The notes: generated from the sequence alone by a model not told the origin. Shown: positions 36,038 through 46,401, counted from the stretch's first letter. The stretch: DNA of 64,000 bases from an uncultured Paracoccaceae bacterium (GCA_947489325.1 CANLDA010000002.1:372001-436000); one strand, 5' to 3'. Translations and numbers: made by a program.

Positions 36038-37681
36038 TCATACGAGTCGCGAATTGTCCTTGGCGGCGCGCACGAAATCTTTGAACAGCGGATGCGGATC
36101 AAACGGTTTGGATTTCAATTCCGGGTGGAATTGGACGCCAATGAACCATGGATGGTCTTCCCACTCCACGATTTCAGGCAGACGGCCATCTGGGGACATG
36201 CCAGAGAATTTAAGCCCTGCTTTCTCCAGTGCTTCACGATACCGGATGTCCACCTCATAGCGATGACGGTGACGTTCTTCGATATGGCTTGATCCATACA
36301 CTTCGGCCACCTTAGAGCCTTCGCTCAGCGTCGCGTTATATGCGCCCAAACGCATGGTACCGCCCTTGGCGTCATCTTGCTTGCGTGTGACCTTGGCGTT
36401 GCCCTGCACCCATTCCTTGAGGTGGTAAACAACTGGGGTAAAGCGTTTCTTGCCTGCCTCGTGGTCAAATTCCTCGGACCCGGCATCTGGCAGTTCTGCC
36501 ATATTGCGCGCGCCTTCGATTACGGCCATCTGCATGCCCAGACAAATGCCCAGATAAGGCACCTTACGTTCCCGGGCAAATTGGGCGGCCTTGATCTTGC
36601 CTTCGGTGCCACGTTCGCCAAAGCCACCGGGCACAAGAATGGCGTGATACCCTTCCAAATAGGGGGCTGCGTCTTCGTTATCAAAGACTTCGGCATCCAC
36701 CCAGTTTACATTGACCTTAACGCGGTTGTGCATCCCGCCATGGGTCAGCGCCTCTTTGATCGACTTATAGGCATCTTCAAGCTGGGTGTATTTGCCAACG
36801 ATGGCCACGTTCACTTCGCCATCTGTGTTTTTGATACGGTCTGCCACATCGTTCCAGCGTGAAAGATTGGGTTTGGGGGCAGGGGCTATACCAAAAGCAT
36901 CCAGAACTGCCTGATCCAATCCTTCGTGATGATAGGCTAGTGGTGCTTCATAGATGGATTTAAGATCATAGGCCGCCACAACAGACTCTTTGCGCACGTT
37001 ACAGAACAGAGCGATTTTCTCGCGCTCTTTTTCTGGAATAGGCTGTTCAGAGCGGCACACCAACACATCTGGCGCAATCCCGATGGATTGCAATTCTTTC
37101 ACGCTGTGCTGAGTTGGTTTTGTTTTCAATTCACCCGATGCAGCCAGGTAAGGCAGCAATGTCAGGTGCATGAAAATGCACTGACCGCGTGGTTTGTCAT
37201 GAGTGAACTGCCGGATTGCCTCAAAGAAAGGCAGGCCTTCGATGTCGCCCACAGTGCCGCCGATTTCACACAGCATGAAATCAACCTCATCATCGCCAAT
37301 GTCGATGAATTCTTTGATTTCGTTTGTGACATGAGGAACCACCTGAATGGTTTTACCCAGATAATCGCCGCGACGTTCTTTTTCCAACACATTTGAATAA
37401 ATCCGGCCCGAGCTGACAGAATCTGTCATGCGTGCAGGCACGCCTGTGAACCGCTCATAGTGGCCAAGATCCAAATCAGTTTCTGCGCCGTCATCTGTAA
37501 CAAACACTTCGCCATGTTCAAACGGTGACATGGTGCCAGGATCGACATTCAGATATGGGTCCAGCTTGCGCAAACGCACAGTATAGCCACGCGCCTGCAA
37601 CAATGCGCCCAAGGCCGCCGATGCAAGGCCCTTGCCCAATGAGGACACAACCCCACCAGTGATAAAGATATAGCGTGCCAT
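36038..37681 (-). CDS. pyrG: CTP synthase
   Basis: PyrG makes CTP from UTP and glutamine or ammonia. The N-terminal amidoligase domain begins [20 protein letters not shown] (P-loop), and the glutamine amidotransferase domain has the catalytic Cys in [14 protein letters not shown] and the His-Glu pair in [10 protein letters not shown]. The length of 547 is normal. secG lies directly upstream. Confidence 0.97.
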   Translation of the reverse strand: MARYIFITGGVVSSLGKGLASAALGALLQARGYTVRLRKLDPYLNVDPGTMSPFEHGEVFVTDDGAETDLDLGHYERFTGVPARMTDSVSSGRIYSNVLEKERRGDYLGKTIQVVPHVTNEIKEFIDIGDDEVDFMLCEIGGTVGDIEGLPFFEAIRQFTHDKPRGQCIFMHLTLLPYLAASGELKTKPTQHSVKELQSIGIAPDVLVCRSEQPIPEKEREKIALFCNVRKESVVAAYDLKSIYEAPLAYHHEGLDQAVLDAFGIAPAPKPNLSRWNDVADRIKNTDGEVNVAIVGKYTQLEDAYKSIKEALTHGGMHNRVKVNVNWVDAEVFDNEDAAPYLEGYHAILVPGGFGERGTEGKIKAAQFARERKVPYLGICLGMQMAVIEGARNMAELPDAGSEEFDHEAGKKRFTPVVYHLKEWVQGNAKVTRKQDDAKGGTMRLGAYNATLSEGSKVAEVYGSSHIEERHRHRYEVDIRYREALEKAGLKFSGMSPDGRLPEIVEWEDHPWFIGVQFHPELKSKPFDPHPLFKDFVRAAKDNSRLV

Positions 37682-37867
37682 GGATGCGGAATCTCCCGTG
37701 ATTCTCTATATTATTCTTGAGCCCACGTTATCCGAAAATAACGCAGCATCACGGGACTTAAGTCATAAAGGATTCGGCCGCATTTGGCAACCAGACCGCA
37801 AGATGCTGTTGCGAGTCCGTTCAAAATCTCAAGTTGTGGTGTATTTTTGCCGGTTGAATCGGCAATT

Positions 37868-38224
37868 TTAGTCGGCTGTTGGAACCAGTGGCGCGTCGTC
37901 ATCTTCTGCCGGAGGCAAAAGATCAGACGCCGCAGGAACGCTCTCTTCGACAATCACTGCCGGGGCCAGACCGCCCAAGCGATCCACAACAGAGCTGCCA
38001 GCAGAGTTTTTCGCCGCGATGATGGTCATCGCAACTGAGGCCGCCATAAAGGTCGCACCCAAAATCCATGTCAGCTTGGTCAAAGCGGTCGCTGCCGAAC
38101 GTCCAGCAACATTCCCGCCGCCGCCGCCCATTCCCAATCCACCACCTTCAGAACGTTGAATCAACACCACGCCAATTAGCGCCAGTGCCAGAAGAAGCAG
38201 AATGATAAGAAGGACGTTTTCCAT
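37868..38224 (-). CDS. secG: Preprotein translocase subunit SecG
   Basis: The 118-residue protein has two membrane helices (residues 3-20 and about 54-72) with the SecG loop VLIQRSEGGGLGMGGGGG between them, then an acidic tail. SecG assists SecYE in export. The position upstream of pyrG is common in alphaproteobacteria. Confidence 0.93.
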   Translation of the reverse strand: MENVLLIILLLLALALIGVVLIQRSEGGGLGMGGGGGNVAGRSAATALTKLTWILGATFMAASVAMTIIAAKNSAGSSVVDRLGGLAPAVIVEESVPAASDLLPPAEDDDAPLVPTAD

Positions 38225-38438
38225 AAGGACCTGTCATAGCGTTCAGTTTGTACAGCGCGCTATGTAGGCAAGTTTACCCGCAGGGGCAAGTCGCTTTCCG
38301 ACGAAACGACACGGAACTGGCCGGATTGTTCTGCATGGTGGGAAATTTTTGGCGATCTTTGTTTTCACAGGCACTGGAACCCAACGTCACACACTCTTGT
38401 CTAGACAGGTCTGGCGATGATCTGGCAGGCTTTGCCTT

Positions 38439-39053
38439 ATGCCACATGATCATGATCATCCTCACAGTGTATTGCCGCCTGAACCTGCTTTGCGCATCAA
38501 GGCACTAGAGACGATTTTAACGCAAAAGGGTCTGATCGATCCGGCGGCGTTGGATGAAATCATCGACACCTATCAAAACCGTATTGGCCCACAAAATGGG
38601 GCCAAGGTTGTTGCCAAGATGTGGGTGGATGCTGATTTTCGCGCCGATATGCTGAATGACCCGATGCCGCGCTTACGGGAGATGGGTCTTTATGGCCGTC
38701 AGGGTGAACACATGGTGATCGTCGAAAATACTTCTGAAGTACACAATGTCGTCGTTTGTACGCTGTGCAGTTGCTATCCTTGGCCTCTGCTGGGGTTACC
38801 GCCGGGTTGGTATAAATCCGATGCTTACCGCGCCCGTGTCGTTCGTGAACCACGTGCAGTGCTTGCTGAGTTTGGTTTAAGCTTGGCCGAAGATCAAAAA
38901 TTGCGTGTTTGGGATTCCACTGCGGAAATTCGCTATCTGGTGGCGCCGGAGCGCCCTAAAGGCTCTGAAAATATGTCTGAGGATGAATTGATTGCACTGG
39001 TGACACGTGATTCCATGATTGGCACCGCGATTTTACCCGAGGTCAGCGCATGA
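38439..39053 (+). CDS. nthA: Nitrile hydratase alpha subunit (Co type)
   Basis: The 204-residue subunit has the metal motif [22 protein letters not shown], with Cys 107, Cys 110 and Cys 112. Thr at 108 in CTLCSC is the cobalt-type form; the iron type has Ser. The N-terminus MPHDHDHPH is rich in His, which may aid metal loading. The enzyme hydrates nitriles to amides. The stop overlaps nthB by four bases. Confidence 0.94.
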   Translation: MPHDHDHPHSVLPPEPALRIKALETILTQKGLIDPAALDEIIDTYQNRIGPQNGAKVVAKMWVDADFRADMLNDPMPRLREMGLYGRQGEHMVIVENTSEVHNVVVCTLCSCYPWPLLGLPPGWYKSDAYRARVVREPRAVLAEFGLSLAEDQKLRVWDSTAEIRYLVAPERPKGSENMSEDELIALVTRDSMIGTAILPEVSA

Positions 39054-39721
39054 CACGGGTGCATGACATGGGGGGACGTTTTGGCGATGGCCCGGTTGAT
39101 CCGCAGGACAATGCCACATTTGCGCAGGATTGGCATGCACGTGCACTGGCTGTGACCTTGGCCTGTGGCGCCTTGGGACAGTGGAATATCGACGTCTCCC
39201 GGCATTCCCGCGAACGTCTAAGTCCCAAAGATTACACGCGGTTTTCATATTATGAAAAATGGATGTCCGCGCTTGCTGATTTGTTGGTGGAGCATGATAT
39301 CCTAAGTGTGGAAGAGTTGCGCGAAGGACAGGCCGAAGGACCGTCTGCCTTGGCTGACAAGATGCTGAAGGCAGCACAGGTTGCAAATGTATTGTCCGCA
39401 GGTGGCCCTTCAGAGCGAGAAAGCACGATCAAGCCGACGTTTCAGGTAGGCGAATACGTAAAGACCCGCAAACGTGCTGGTAATGAAAACGTTGAGGGTG
39501 GACATACACGCCTGCCGAACTACGCCACAGGTGCTGTGGGGCAGGTGGTGCTCTATCACGGCAGCCATGTCTTGCCTGACGCCAGCGCCCATGGGTTGGG
39601 TGAGGCGCCAGAGCCGCTTTATGCGGTGGCGTTTTCATCTCAATCCCTATGGGGAAAGACCGCAAACACGGCCGACGAGGTGATCCTTGATCTCTGGCAA
39701 AGTTATCTGGAGCCTGTCTGA
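39050..39721 (+). CDS. nthB: Nitrile hydratase beta subunit
   Basis: The 223-residue subunit starts with the beta-family text [13 protein letters not shown] and contains [12 protein letters not shown] and [10 protein letters not shown]. It pairs with NthA in the alpha2beta2 enzyme. It overlaps nthA by four bases and its stop shares a base with the next start. Confidence 0.94.
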   Translation: MTRVHDMGGRFGDGPVDPQDNATFAQDWHARALAVTLACGALGQWNIDVSRHSRERLSPKDYTRFSYYEKWMSALADLLVEHDILSVEELREGQAEGPSALADKMLKAAQVANVLSAGGPSERESTIKPTFQVGEYVKTRKRAGNENVEGGHTRLPNYATGAVGQVVLYHGSHVLPDASAHGLGEAPEPLYAVAFSSQSLWGKTANTADEVILDLWQSYLEPV

Positions 39722-40041
39722 TGCGCCCGGAACCTGCATTTGAGACCCCTTGGCATGCGCAGGTGTTTGCACTGACGGTGCATCTGAACGAAACCGGAGT
39801 ATTGAATTGGCCTGACTGGACCCAAGCTTTTGGTGCAACGCTGCACCGCCATGGTCTGAATAAATCCCTTAACGGAGGGGATGATTATTTTGTGGCTTGG
39901 CTGGAAACCTTGGAGGGGTTCTTACAGTCACAAAACCTTGCGACAGCCGACACCATAGAAACTCTGCGCGATGCTTGGAAGGCAGCCTATTTGTGCACGC
40001 CCCACGGCAAACCGGTACACCTGAACGAAGAGCGACCTTAA
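39721..40041 (+). CDS. Nitrile hydratase activator/accessory protein
   Basis: The 106-residue protein resembles the N-terminal domain of the beta subunit (FETPWHAQVFALTVHLNE, YFVAWLETLEGFL), as do the p14K/NthE-type activators that deliver cobalt by subunit swapping. The order alpha-beta-activator is that of Co-type operons. The 3' end overlaps a half copy of the dispersed palindrome. Confidence 0.9.
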   Translation: MRPEPAFETPWHAQVFALTVHLNETGVLNWPDWTQAFGATLHRHGLNKSLNGGDDYFVAWLETLEGFLQSQNLATADTIETLRDAWKAAYLCTPHGKPVHLNEERP

Positions 40042-40053
40042 GGGAGCAATGAG
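40025..40053. repeat. Dispersed palindrome, half copy C
   Basis: The minus strand CTCATTGCTCCCTTAAGGTCGCTCTTCG matches the left half of copies A and B. It covers the last codons of the activator gene and its stop. No right arm follows. Confidence 0.65.
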
Positions 40054-40059
40054 TGGCTG

Positions 40060-40455
40060 TTATTCATCTACGTCGTCAATATCTGCCTGACCCGACAGCG
40101 CCCGCCGCACGAGACTCCAGCTCAGACCAATGCCCAAAACACAAGACAGCGCGAAAATACCCAGCCACGTGTTCAGTTGACGGTTGTTAAGCGACAAAAT
40201 GCTCCAGTCGTACAAAACCCACAAAAGTGCGCTGACAACCGCAAGAATCAAAAACATTCCAAATCCGCCAATGGATCGCAATGTCGCGCGCAAATAGATA
40301 ATATATCCGATCAACAGGATCAGTCCCATCAATACAGTGACAGGCAGCTCATCGACATAATTTGCCATGGACCAGCGGACATAGTTCCACTCGGTCGGAT
40401 TAAATGTCAGTGCCAACAATAGAAAGGCAAAGATCCAACGCAGGAAAAAGCCCAT
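40060..40455 (-). CDS. Small membrane protein (DUF6524-like)
   Basis: The 131-residue product has four predicted helices ([66 protein letters not shown]) and a conserved [10 protein letters not shown] loop. It looks like a Rhodobacterales family (DUF6524), function unknown. ATG 40455 follows GGGGGACGGA. It is convergent with the nth operon and divergent from purA. Confidence 0.75.
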   Translation of the reverse strand: MGFFLRWIFAFLLLALTFNPTEWNYVRWSMANYVDELPVTVLMGLILLIGYIIYLRATLRSIGGFGMFLILAVVSALLWVLYDWSILSLNNRQLNTWLGIFALSCVLGIGLSWSLVRRALSGQADIDDVDE

Positions 40456-40673
40456 TCCGTCCCCCAAATATGCTTTTCTTTCCTGAATGGCGCAAAAAGC
40501 AGGTTCATGTCCAGTGCAGCGATGCGTTTTCAGTGCAGATTGTGACTTCGTCGCCAAACTCGAATTTGCGAATTTCCAAGAAACCACCGCCTGCGGCGAA
40601 TTTGCGGTTTCCTGCGCCGTCTCTTGTCGTTATACGGACGCGGGTTTGTGACTGCATAACTGAAGGACCGGAT

Positions 40674-41969
40674 ATGGCCAATGTCGTCGTCGTAGGCGCC
40701 CAGTGGGGCGATGAAGGAAAAGGCAAGATTGTGGATTGGCTCAGCGAACGCGCTGATGTCGTCGCGCGCTTTCAAGGTGGGCATAACGCCGGCCACACGC
40801 TTGTCATCGACGGCAAGGTCTACAAATTGCATGCGCTACCATCTGGTGTGGTGCGCGGTGGCAAGCTGTCGGTCATCGGTAACGGCGTGGTGTTGGATCC
40901 TTGGCATCTGATGAATGAAATCGAAACAGTAAGCGCACAAGGCGTCGAGATTTCACCAGAAACCCTGATAATTGCGGAAAACACTCCGTTGATCCTGCCG
41001 ATCCACGGTGAATTGGACCGCGCTCGCGAAGAGGCTGCAAGCAAAGGCACCAAAATCGGCACCACTGGCCGCGGGATTGGTCCTTGTTATGAGGACAAAG
41101 TTGGCCGTCGCGCCATCCGCGTGGCTGATCTGGCTGATGATGCCACACTTGAGGCCCGCGTTGATCGCGCCCTTCAGCACCATGATCCGCTGCGCAGAGG
41201 TTTGGGGATCGAGGCTGTTGACCGCGACGCGTTGATTGCACAACTCAAGGAAATTGCTCCTAAGATCCTGCCGTTTGCAGCGCCTGTCTGGAAGGTGCTG
41301 AACGAAAAACGCAAGGCCGGAAAACGTATCTTGTTTGAAGGTGCTCAAGGCGCATTGTTGGATATCGATTTTGGCACCTATCCGTTTGTGACTTCTTCAA
41401 ATGTGATTGCAGGTCAGGCGGCGACGGGTGTGGGCATTGGTCCGAACTCTATTGATTTTGTGCTTGGCATCGTTAAGGCCTATACGACTCGTGTAGGCGA
41501 AGGCCCTTTCCCGACAGAGCTTGACGATGAAGACGGCAACCGTCTGGGCACACGTGGTCATGAATTTGGCACCACCACTGGACGTAAACGACGCTGTGGG
41601 TGGTTTGATGCGGCCTTGCTGCGCCAAACCTGTGCAACATCCGGTATCAATGGGATTTCCTTAACAAAATTGGATGTTCTGGACGGATTTGAAACCCTGA
41701 AAATCTGTGTTGCTTATGATCTGGATGGCAAACGTCTTGATTATTTGCCAACTGCCGCAGACGAGCAGGCACGTTGCAAGCCGATCTATGAAGAAGTTCC
41801 AGGCTGGAGCGAGTCAACCGAAGGCGCGCGGAGCTGGGCTGACTTGCCGGCAAATGCGATCAAATATGTGCGCCGCGTCGAAGAATTGATTGGGTGCCCG
41901 GTTGCGATGCTTTCAACGTCGCCAGAGCGTGACGATACAATTCTCGTCACTGATCCTTTCGCGGATTAA
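40674..41969 (+). CDS. purA: Adenylosuccinate synthetase
   Basis: PurA joins IMP and aspartate with GTP in AMP synthesis. The P-loop [20 protein letters not shown] opens the protein, [11 protein letters not shown] and [18 protein letters not shown] are family signatures. ATG 40674 has AAGGACC upstream; the longer frame to 40404 is not homologous. Length 431. Confidence 0.96.
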   Translation: MANVVVVGAQWGDEGKGKIVDWLSERADVVARFQGGHNAGHTLVIDGKVYKLHALPSGVVRGGKLSVIGNGVVLDPWHLMNEIETVSAQGVEISPETLIIAENTPLILPIHGELDRAREEAASKGTKIGTTGRGIGPCYEDKVGRRAIRVADLADDATLEARVDRALQHHDPLRRGLGIEAVDRDALIAQLKEIAPKILPFAAPVWKVLNEKRKAGKRILFEGAQGALLDIDFGTYPFVTSSNVIAGQAATGVGIGPNSIDFVLGIVKAYTTRVGEGPFPTELDDEDGNRLGTRGHEFGTTTGRKRRCGWFDAALLRQTCATSGINGISLTKLDVLDGFETLKICVAYDLDGKRLDYLPTAADEQARCKPIYEEVPGWSESTEGARSWADLPANAIKYVRRVEELIGCPVAMLSTSPERDDTILVTDPFAD

Positions 41970-41978
41970 GGGGGATAA

Positions 41979-42209
41979 ATGGCACTGTCTTACAAAGCCC
42001 GCCGTCGTCTGGCGCTTTTGATTCTTGTGGTGGGTTTGCCGATTTATATCATTCTGGCAATTGCGCTGATTGCCCTGCTGGATCGTCCGTCGTTTCTTGT
42101 GGAGTTGCTGATCTATGTCGGACTGGGAATTGTTTGGATTGTGCCGTTTAAATCGGTGTTCAAAGGGATTGGTCAGGCCGATCCCGATGCACCAAACGAC
42201 GAACAATAG
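41979..42209 (+). CDS. DUF2842 small membrane protein
   Basis: The 76-residue protein has two helices (LALLILVVGLPIYIILAIAL and LVELLIYVGLGIVWIVPF) and an N-terminal SYKARRR, typical of DUF2842. It follows purA by nine bases and is probably co-transcribed. Confidence 0.85.
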   Translation: MALSYKARRRLALLILVVGLPIYIILAIALIALLDRPSFLVELLIYVGLGIVWIVPFKSVFKGIGQADPDAPNDEQ

Positions 42210-42211
42210 AC

Positions 42212-42238
42212 AAAACGCGCCTTTCAGGCGCGTTTTTT
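42212..42238 (+). terminator. Terminator after purA-DUF2842
   Basis: AAAACGCGCC and GGCGCGTTTT pair perfectly around TTTCA, followed by TT. Confidence 0.93.
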
Positions 42239-42260
42239 GTGTGCAGCAGGTTTTAGGGTC

Positions 42261-43568
42261 ATGGAGAACAAAAAACCGAAATCTGTGATTGTTCTTGGGG
42301 GATATGGTCTTATTGGATCCGCCTGTATTGCAGCGCTGAAACAGGCAGGATTTCAAGTGACTGGCCTTGGGAGATCACCCCGTGATGCCCAAAAATGTGA
42401 CACTGATATAAACTGGATTATCAAAGACATTTCAAATACTTCTGTCGATGAATGGAAGCAGTGCTTTCAAGATTTTGACGTGATCATTAACGCCGCAGGA
42501 GCGCTTCAGGATGGCGCGCGGGATCATTTGGAGAGCATCCACGAAACGTCCATTGGTCGGATGTGTGAGGCTTTGGCCGACAGTCGGGCACGGTTTGTCC
42601 AGATATCGGCAGCTGGAGTTCGTGCTGGGGCCAGCACCGAATTTTTCCGATCTAAAGCGCGTGGTGATGAAATTGTGCAGAACAGCGGTCTGGACCACGT
42701 AATTTTGCGCCCGGCACTTGTTCTAAGCCCTGTCGCCTATGGTGGCACAGCTTTGTTGCGTGCAGCTGCGGCAATGCCCATTGGCCTGATGTCTTTCCCA
42801 AATGCCCCCATGGCAACAGTCAGCGTTCATGACGTTGTCAATGCCGTGGTCATGGCAGCGCAGGGTGAAATTGCATCCGGTGTGGTGGCTGATCTGGCAG
42901 AACCTCATCCAGGCACCCTTGCCGATGTGACACGGTCCTTACGAGCGTGGTTGGGATACACCCCATGGGCACGTGAAATCATCTTACCCTCATGGGTACT
43001 GCGCGTGGTAGGTCAGGGCGCAGATGTATTGGGGCGTCTTGGTTGGCGGTCTCCTTTGCGCAGCACTGCGTTAAGGGTGTTAGAAGATGGGATCAGCGCC
43101 AATCCAGAAACTTGGGTTATGGCGGGGGGATCTGAGTGTTCTACATTGCAAGATACGCTTAAATCCATGCCCGCAACGCCCCAAGAGCGCCTGTTTGCGT
43201 GCCTGTACCCATTGATGCCAGTTGCCGTGGCTTGTTTGTCGATGTTCTGGCTGTTGTCCGGTTTGATCGGGGCTTGGCAATATGGCCCAGCCAGTGCGAT
43301 TTTGACAGACCGTGGCATGGCACCACTGGCCGCGATTTCGATGGTTTTGGGAGGGGCAATGTTGGATATCGCGCTGGGGGTTGCGATTTTATGGCGACCG
43401 TGGGCACGCCGCGCTTGTTTTGGCATGATTGGTGTAACAGTGGCCTATTGGGGCGGGAGTATCCTGTGGGCACCCGAATTGTGGGTTGATCCATTGGGAC
43501 CAATGGTCAAAACCTTGCCCATTGCGATTTTTTCATTGGTCACAGCCACTTTGTTGGAGGAAAGATAA
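42261..43568 (+). CDS. SDR-type NAD(P)-binding protein fused to a DoxX-like membrane domain
   Basis: The 435-residue protein has an extended-SDR N-terminal domain (SVIVLGGYGLIGSACIAALKQ, dinucleotide motif) with FVQISAAGVRAG in place of the classic YxxxK region, and a C-terminal membrane domain of about four helices (from about residue 312). No usual catalytic Tyr-Lys pair is evident, so it may bind rather than reduce. The last codons contain GGAGGAAAG, the ribosome-binding site of the next gene. Confidence 0.83.
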   Translation: MENKKPKSVIVLGGYGLIGSACIAALKQAGFQVTGLGRSPRDAQKCDTDINWIIKDISNTSVDEWKQCFQDFDVIINAAGALQDGARDHLESIHETSIGRMCEALADSRARFVQISAAGVRAGASTEFFRSKARGDEIVQNSGLDHVILRPALVLSPVAYGGTALLRAAAAMPIGLMSFPNAPMATVSVHDVVNAVVMAAQGEIASGVVADLAEPHPGTLADVTRSLRAWLGYTPWAREIILPSWVLRVVGQGADVLGRLGWRSPLRSTALRVLEDGISANPETWVMAGGSECSTLQDTLKSMPATPQERLFACLYPLMPVAVACLSMFWLLSGLIGAWQYGPASAILTDRGMAPLAAISMVLGGAMLDIALGVAILWRPWARRACFGMIGVTVAYWGGSILWAPELWVDPLGPMVKTLPIAIFSLVTATLLEER

Positions 43569-43579
43569 TTTATCATCTG

Positions 43580-44032
43580 ATGCTTTTCGCCCATGTGATT
43601 GGTGCTTGTGTGTTGCTGGGCACTGGGGCTGGGATCGCGTTTTTTATGGTGTTGGCGCAACGCGGGAATGACCCAAACAAGATCGTTCCGGTGGCACAAA
43701 TCGTTGTTATTGCTGATTTTGTCTTTACTGCGACGGCAGCCATTGCGCAGCCTATCACAGGGCTTTGGCTGTCTTGGTATCAGGGCTGGTCGATCAGCGA
43801 CGGTTGGGTTTTATGGGCCATATGCCTCTATGTTGTGGTGGGGGTGTTTTGGGTGCCTGTGGTGTGGATACAGGCGCAATTGCGTGATCTTGCAATCAAG
43901 GCGCAAAAGACAGGAATGCCTCTTTCGGTGCGGTATCATCGTTTATATGCGATCTGGTTTGCCTGCGGATTCCCCGCCTTTGCAGCGGTTTTGGCAATCG
44001 TATGGTTGATGCTGACAAAACCGGTTCTTTAG
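43580..44032 (+). CDS. DUF2269 integral membrane protein
   Basis: The 150-residue protein (from ATG 43580) has four helices and the DUF2269 start FAHVIGACVLLGTGAGIAFFMVLA. GGAGG at 43556-43560 is too far from this ATG but fits an ATT at 43568 or an ATA at 43565 that would give (M)IYHLMLFAHVIG, a typical N-terminus, with the ATA overlapping the previous TAA in the geometry of a normal ATGA overlap. I list the standard start and flag the longer form. Confidence 0.85.
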   Translation: MLFAHVIGACVLLGTGAGIAFFMVLAQRGNDPNKIVPVAQIVVIADFVFTATAAIAQPITGLWLSWYQGWSISDGWVLWAICLYVVVGVFWVPVVWIQAQLRDLAIKAQKTGMPLSVRYHRLYAIWFACGFPAFAAVLAIVWLMLTKPVL

Positions 44033-44048
44033 GGGGCTGACTTCAAAC

Positions 44049-44099
44049 AAAAAAATCCCGCGAACAGCCGTCAATTTGACACGACGACTGTCCGCGGGA
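44049..44099 (-). terminator. Terminator of the 716-residue acidic protein gene
   Basis: Minus-strand arms TCCCGCGGACAGTCGT and ACGGCTGTTCGCGGGA pair with two wobble positions, followed by seven T. Confidence 0.9.
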
Positions 44100-44110
44100 C
44101 AAAATCAACC

Positions 44111-46261
44111 TCAGCTCGCGCGGCGATCCTGTGGTTTGAAATTGATCAGATCAGAGGCGGTAAAGCGACCACCTGCGATTTTCTCGATCTTGTTTTGGCG
44201 CAACAACTGGCCAAAGCTGCGCAACCCGTCTTCGCGGTTGAAATCATCGGGCGCAGTTTGGCGCGCCAGACGCATCAGCATGGGGCGCGAGAATTGATCG
44301 CGACCTTCGACATAGCTTAGGTATGCGGCTGCGGCCTCAAGGATGTCGGGCAGTTTATCCGCGCCAACCGAATCTGCATATTCTGCAAAATCAGCGGCAT
44401 CAGATGGTTCTGCGGCGACCGGGATGGCAGCGGCGCTTGCTTGACGTGCAAGCTCCTCCCGGTCGGCCGCAGTGGACACACGGCGCGGGCGAACAGGTCC
44501 ACGCTGTGCGTTGTCTGGTTGTGGGTGTGCCTCGGCAACTGGTTCTGCCTGTGTGTCTTTGGCGTCTGGCGCATCCACACGCTGCGAAGCCACAAGTTTC
44601 AGTGGGGCAGGGTGAGATTTTGCCTCTTTGGACACAGGTTGCGATGTCTTTTTGCCGCGCATCACGGTGGCAAGATCCTCGCGGTAAGGATTGGCGGCCT
44701 CTTCTTTTTCGCGTTCGGTTTGGCCCATACCTTTATCAGCACGGGTTGCGGCCACCGCGGCGCGCAAATGTGCAATAGCGTTGCGGCGACGGTTGCCTTC
44801 TGGTTCGTCCATATGATCGTTGGTTTCCTTAAGAATACGCGACAAATTGGCGCTTTCCTCGGGTGTGTTCTCGGTCAAATGGCGGGTGCGCTGAGAATCG
44901 TTTTCTGCTGGAAGATCAGCGTCTTCAGTTGTGTTATCATCAAAGATATTGCTGACGTCCTGATCTGTAGCCTCTTCTGTAACATCGCCTGAAAGCTCTG
45001 CTTCAACAGCGGCCAGTTCAGCCAGCAATTCTGCTTCTTGATCATCAGACAAAGAAGAAGGGACAGGCGCTTTTTGGGGTTCGGCGGCAATCTCTTCAAC
45101 AGGTGCAGCTGCGTCTGTTTGCTCTGTATCCTCTTGGGTGTCGTCTGCATCCGCTTCCAAAAGGCCATCGGCAACGGCATTTTCGAAATCAGAGCGCTTC
45201 ATGCGGATCACACGGGCACGCACCGGTGATACAGGAGTTGTTTCTTCTTGAGCCGCATCTTGGACGTCGGGCTGCGATACGTTCAATGTATCTGCATGTT
45301 CGTCCTCCAGAAAATCGTCCGCGTCTGGTTCTGCTTCTGCTTTGGATACAACCGCACGGATACGGCGAAGTTTTGCAGCGATACTGTCTTCTTCAACAGG
45401 GGCTTCTGATTCTGAAGTGGTCTCGGCAATCTCTTCGGCATCATCATAGTCTGCGAAATCATCCCAAGTGGTTTCTTCAGATTCTGACGCTTCTGGCTGC
45501 TCTTCGTGCAAAGCCTCTTGGATCGCTTGCACAGGTTCCGGCATGCTCTCTTGAAGGTCGTCATGTGCAACCTCTTGCATATCGTCTTCAAAAGGTGCGT
45601 CATCAGCAACAAGATCGACGATCGCGAATTCGGTGTCATCTTGGATAATGTCCTGTGACATTTCGGTTTCGATGTCCGCAATAACATCTTCTTCGCCTGT
45701 CACAATATCTGTGTCATCTTCATCTATTTGGACGGTCGTTACAGAAATCTCATCAGCAGCAACCGCAAGGGTTTCTGCCAAGGCCGCTGCGATAACGCGA
45801 TCATCCAGATCATCCTCGGCAACAGTTTCTTGTGGGGCCGGGGCCTCTTCAACCACTGCTTCTTGAATGTCTTTTGCTGTATCCTCTTGCGGGGCTTCCT
45901 CCTGTTGGAGTTCGCTTTCCTCAACAACAGGTACATCCGCGGTTGCAGTCTCCTGAGCCTCGATAGGCTCAGAGGTTTCTTTTGGCGCGGCTACAGGGTC
46001 ATTTGCATCCGTGGCACGCAGCACAATGGCACCTTGTTCGTGGTGCGCCATAACGCGGCGTTCAACCTCGTTCTGAGCAATACGCGCAAGCATTTCAGTA
46101 TCAGGTACAGGAGGTTCCGCCCCGAAGTACCGATCATCCGCTGCAAGATCGCGAAAATATTCGGCAATGACCTTCATTGTACCGAAAGAATCGTCAAATC
46201 CTTCCAGAGTGCAAGAGAATGTCCCGTATGAGACTGTTAAAACTTTGTTATTCGTAACCAT
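44111..46261 (-). CDS. Large acidic low-complexity protein with conserved ends
   Basis: The 716-residue product has a conserved N-terminal 90 residues (VLTVSYGTFSCTLEGFDDSFGTMKVIAEYFRDLAADDRY), a central 450 residues rich in E, D, A and Q with repeats such as EEAPQED and DDIVTGEED, then a basic linker and a C-terminal module like a small winged helix (YLSYVEGRDQFSRPMLMRLARQT and DGLRSFGQLLRQNKIEKI). Some relatives are misnamed as CheA. No enzyme motif is seen. ATG 46261 follows AAAGGACG. It may be a disordered scaffold; function unknown. Confidence 0.8.
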   Translation of the reverse strand: MVTNNKVLTVSYGTFSCTLEGFDDSFGTMKVIAEYFRDLAADDRYFGAEPPVPDTEMLARIAQNEVERRVMAHHEQGAIVLRATDANDPVAAPKETSEPIEAQETATADVPVVEESELQQEEAPQEDTAKDIQEAVVEEAPAPQETVAEDDLDDRVIAAALAETLAVAADEISVTTVQIDEDDTDIVTGEEDVIADIETEMSQDIIQDDTEFAIVDLVADDAPFEDDMQEVAHDDLQESMPEPVQAIQEALHEEQPEASESEETTWDDFADYDDAEEIAETTSESEAPVEEDSIAAKLRRIRAVVSKAEAEPDADDFLEDEHADTLNVSQPDVQDAAQEETTPVSPVRARVIRMKRSDFENAVADGLLEADADDTQEDTEQTDAAAPVEEIAAEPQKAPVPSSLSDDQEAELLAELAAVEAELSGDVTEEATDQDVSNIFDDNTTEDADLPAENDSQRTRHLTENTPEESANLSRILKETNDHMDEPEGNRRRNAIAHLRAAVAATRADKGMGQTEREKEEAANPYREDLATVMRGKKTSQPVSKEAKSHPAPLKLVASQRVDAPDAKDTQAEPVAEAHPQPDNAQRGPVRPRRVSTAADREELARQASAAAIPVAAEPSDAADFAEYADSVGADKLPDILEAAAAYLSYVEGRDQFSRPMLMRLARQTAPDDFNREDGLRSFGQLLRQNKIEKIAGGRFTASDLINFKPQDRRAS

Positions 46262-46401
46262 CGGATGTGCGTCCTTTGAAACTTTCAATAGACTGTATAT
46301 CACCAAGCTAGAGACGAAAGCTGATCGATTCTGTGCCTGTTAGCGTATCATTTTGAGGCTAGATTGTGTTTTGTTTCTTGAAATGTGGCAAAGAGGTTAA
46401 T

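Noticed and set aside
44323-44992. Plus-strand frames opposite the 716-residue gene
   Set aside because: Shadow frames of a long biased coding region; no family match or start site.
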